A stretch of 22,285 bases of DNA from Actinomycetota bacterium (GTDB lineage: Bacteria; Actinomycetota; Humimicrobiia; Humimicrobiales; Humimicrobiaceae). The notes beneath the pieces were generated by a model. It did not search any database, was not told the DNA's origin, and saw nothing but the letters and a program-made list of their open reading frames with translations. Location of the stretch: assembly GCA_003567835.1 (NCBI GenBank), contig PWYO01000130.1, positions 1 to 22,285 of the forward strand, read 5' to 3'. Below, in pieces: positions 21,352 through 22,285 of the stretch (within the stretch, counting starts at the first letter, position 1; each line of letters opens with the position of its first letter). Made by a program: the position numbers and the translations under genes.

Positions 21352-22285
21352 TTATTGCATCATGGGTTCCATCTCCAGAGCAGGATGGCCTACTTTTTCC
21401 ATCCACTGCAAAACTTCTTCTTCGGTCTGCGCTTCTTCTTCGGTAGCGATTTTATCCAGGAAGTTTTCCAGTCCCATCTCTTTGGCCCTTTCTTCAATGG
21501 CATCCCCGATCTCTTCCTTGAGCTCTTTGGGCATCCATGCCAGTCTTTTTAGCCCCCCATCCGCTTTAATAAACTTTTTGGAGGTGATAAAAAACTTGCT
21601 GATGCCGATAAAGCCGGGAGTCTGTATGCCCCCGCCTACCATGCCGGCAATGGTGGAAAACTTCATGCCTGAAGGAGTCATGCCCCCATATTCCCTGTTT
21701 ACCGCCATCACTCCGTTGGTGGAAGGAAGGATGGTGCAGATGACCTCAAAACAACCGCAGGAAGTCATGGGGTCCACAATCATGGAATAGGCGGAAAATG
21801 ATTCCAGGTTCTGGTTTGATGCCTTGTAAATATAATCATTGACTCCTTTCCAGACGCCCAGGTTCTCATCCACCGTTTGCCCTTTCTTTATGGGCTGATT
21901 GGGTCCTGTGGGGTTGATCTCATTGGCCGCCCTGCAGTCCAGCCAATTGTAGGCGCCGCAAAGGCCGGGCCTTTCCGGAGAGACCACACAAGCATGGTTG
22001 GGTGCAAATGACTGGCACAAAGTGCAGGAATAGAAAGTGTCTACTTTTTCATCAGTGAGCGAGCCCATTCTTTCATCTCTGACTTTAAAGATCTTTGACG
22101 CCTGCTTGATCAGGGCTTCCACATCTTCGGGGTTGGTATAGATTTTTACCTGGACCTTGTCGATGATATTGCCGAAATCAGCATGCATCTTGGCATGAAG
22201 CACGGTTCCGATATGCTTGATTTTGAAACCATTTTTGACCGCATCCTTGGAAAATCGTATCCAGGTTATGTCTCTTTGGCCCATA
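21352..22285 (-). CDS. acsB: Acetyl-CoA synthase catalytic subunit (AcsB), C-terminal part
   Basis: The gene runs off the right edge; about 311 codons of the C-terminal part are visible. FYSCTLCQSFAPNHACV and SPERPGLCGAYNWLDC contain the four cysteines that bind the A-cluster cubane and proximal nickel, and TSCGCFEV holds the Cys-Gly-Cys that binds the distal nickel. Counting from the first visible Met, these lie at 87, 90, 99, 109, 176 and 178, a constant offset of 419 from Cys506, 509, 518, 528, 595 and 597 of the Moorella enzyme. The enzyme joins CO, a methyl group and CoA to acetyl-CoA. The visible first Met is internal; the start and the N-terminal CODH-contact domain are outside. The bacterial-type C-terminus supports an acetogen-like bacterium. 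Confidence 0.97.
   Translation of the reverse strand, partial: MGQRDITWIRFSKDAVKNGFKIKHIGTVLHAKMHADFGNIIDKVQVKIYTNPEDVEALIKQASKIFKVRDERMGSLTDEKVDTFYSCTLCQSFAPNHACVVSPERPGLCGAYNWLDCRAANEINPTGPNQPIKKGQTVDENLGVWKGVNDYIYKASNQNLESFSAYSMIVDPMTSCGCFEVICTILPSTNGVMAVNREYGGMTPSGMKFSTIAGMVGGGIQTPGFIGISKFFITSKKFIKADGGLKRLAWMPKELKEEIGDAIEERAKEMGLENFLDKIATEEEAQTEEEVLQWMEKVGHPALEMEPMMQ

Overview
The window reads as part of the chromosome of an anaerobic, acetogen-like bacterium. It carries the bacterial-type acetyl-CoA synthase (acsB, 3' part), the corrinoid iron-sulfur protein large subunit (acsC), formate-tetrahydrofolate ligase (fhs) and folD of the Wood-Ljungdahl pathway, next to a large bacterial microcompartment (BMC) locus. 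Ribosome binding sites are AGGAG-like, GTG and TTG starts are frequent, and a BlaI/MecI-type regulator is present. This would fit a Gram-positive or related deep-branching anaerobe, but I cannot name the taxon. No tRNA, rRNA, CRISPR array, insertion sequence or phage gene was seen. All genes but one (blaI) lie on the minus strand, so expression runs from high to low coordinates.

Right side (22285 to 16611): acsB (cut by the window edge) and acsC, then a clear promoter in the 100-base gap before fhs (TTGTAA, 17 bases, TATAAT), then fhs, folD and two BMC-P (EutN/CcmL) shell vertex genes. Shell genes are thus placed in a one-carbon-metabolism operon. Middle (16610 to 15251): blaI on the plus strand, whose stop overlaps the end of a BMC-P gene, then about 1 kb with a weak lipoprotein-like, possibly frameshifted ORF and candidate promoters.

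Left side (15250 to 1): one tightly packed run of 18 genes: HdrE/NarI-like heme b membrane protein, HdrD/GlcF-like Fe-S protein, a hairpin with a T run, butyrate-kinase-family acyl kinase, DeoR regulator, two BMC-P, PduS-like flavo/Fe-S protein, PduT-like BMC-T, class II (fuculose/rhamnulose-phosphate type) aldolase, BMC-H, PduL, CoA-acylating aldehyde dehydrogenase, BMC-H with a lysine-rich tail, second PduT-like BMC-T, nickel-pincer lactate racemase LarA, FAD-linked GlcD, a second GlcF, and a GcvH-like lipoyl carrier (cut by the edge).

Inferred pathway: the aldolase, which carries a C-terminal encapsulation helix, cleaves a deoxy-sugar 1-phosphate inside the shell to DHAP and an aldehyde, probably L-lactaldehyde. 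The aldehyde dehydrogenase and PduL, both with N-terminal encapsulation helices, convert it to acyl-CoA and acyl-phosphate. The kinase makes ATP and lactate. LarA interconverts L- and D-lactate, and GlcD/GlcF oxidises lactate to pyruvate. No alcohol dehydrogenase is present to recycle NADH. Instead there is PduS plus two BMC-T proteins that keep the pore cysteine (CPGK) which holds a 4Fe-4S cluster in PduT. The most interesting reading is an electron-exporting aldolase microcompartment that feeds lactate oxidation and Wood-Ljungdahl acetogenesis.
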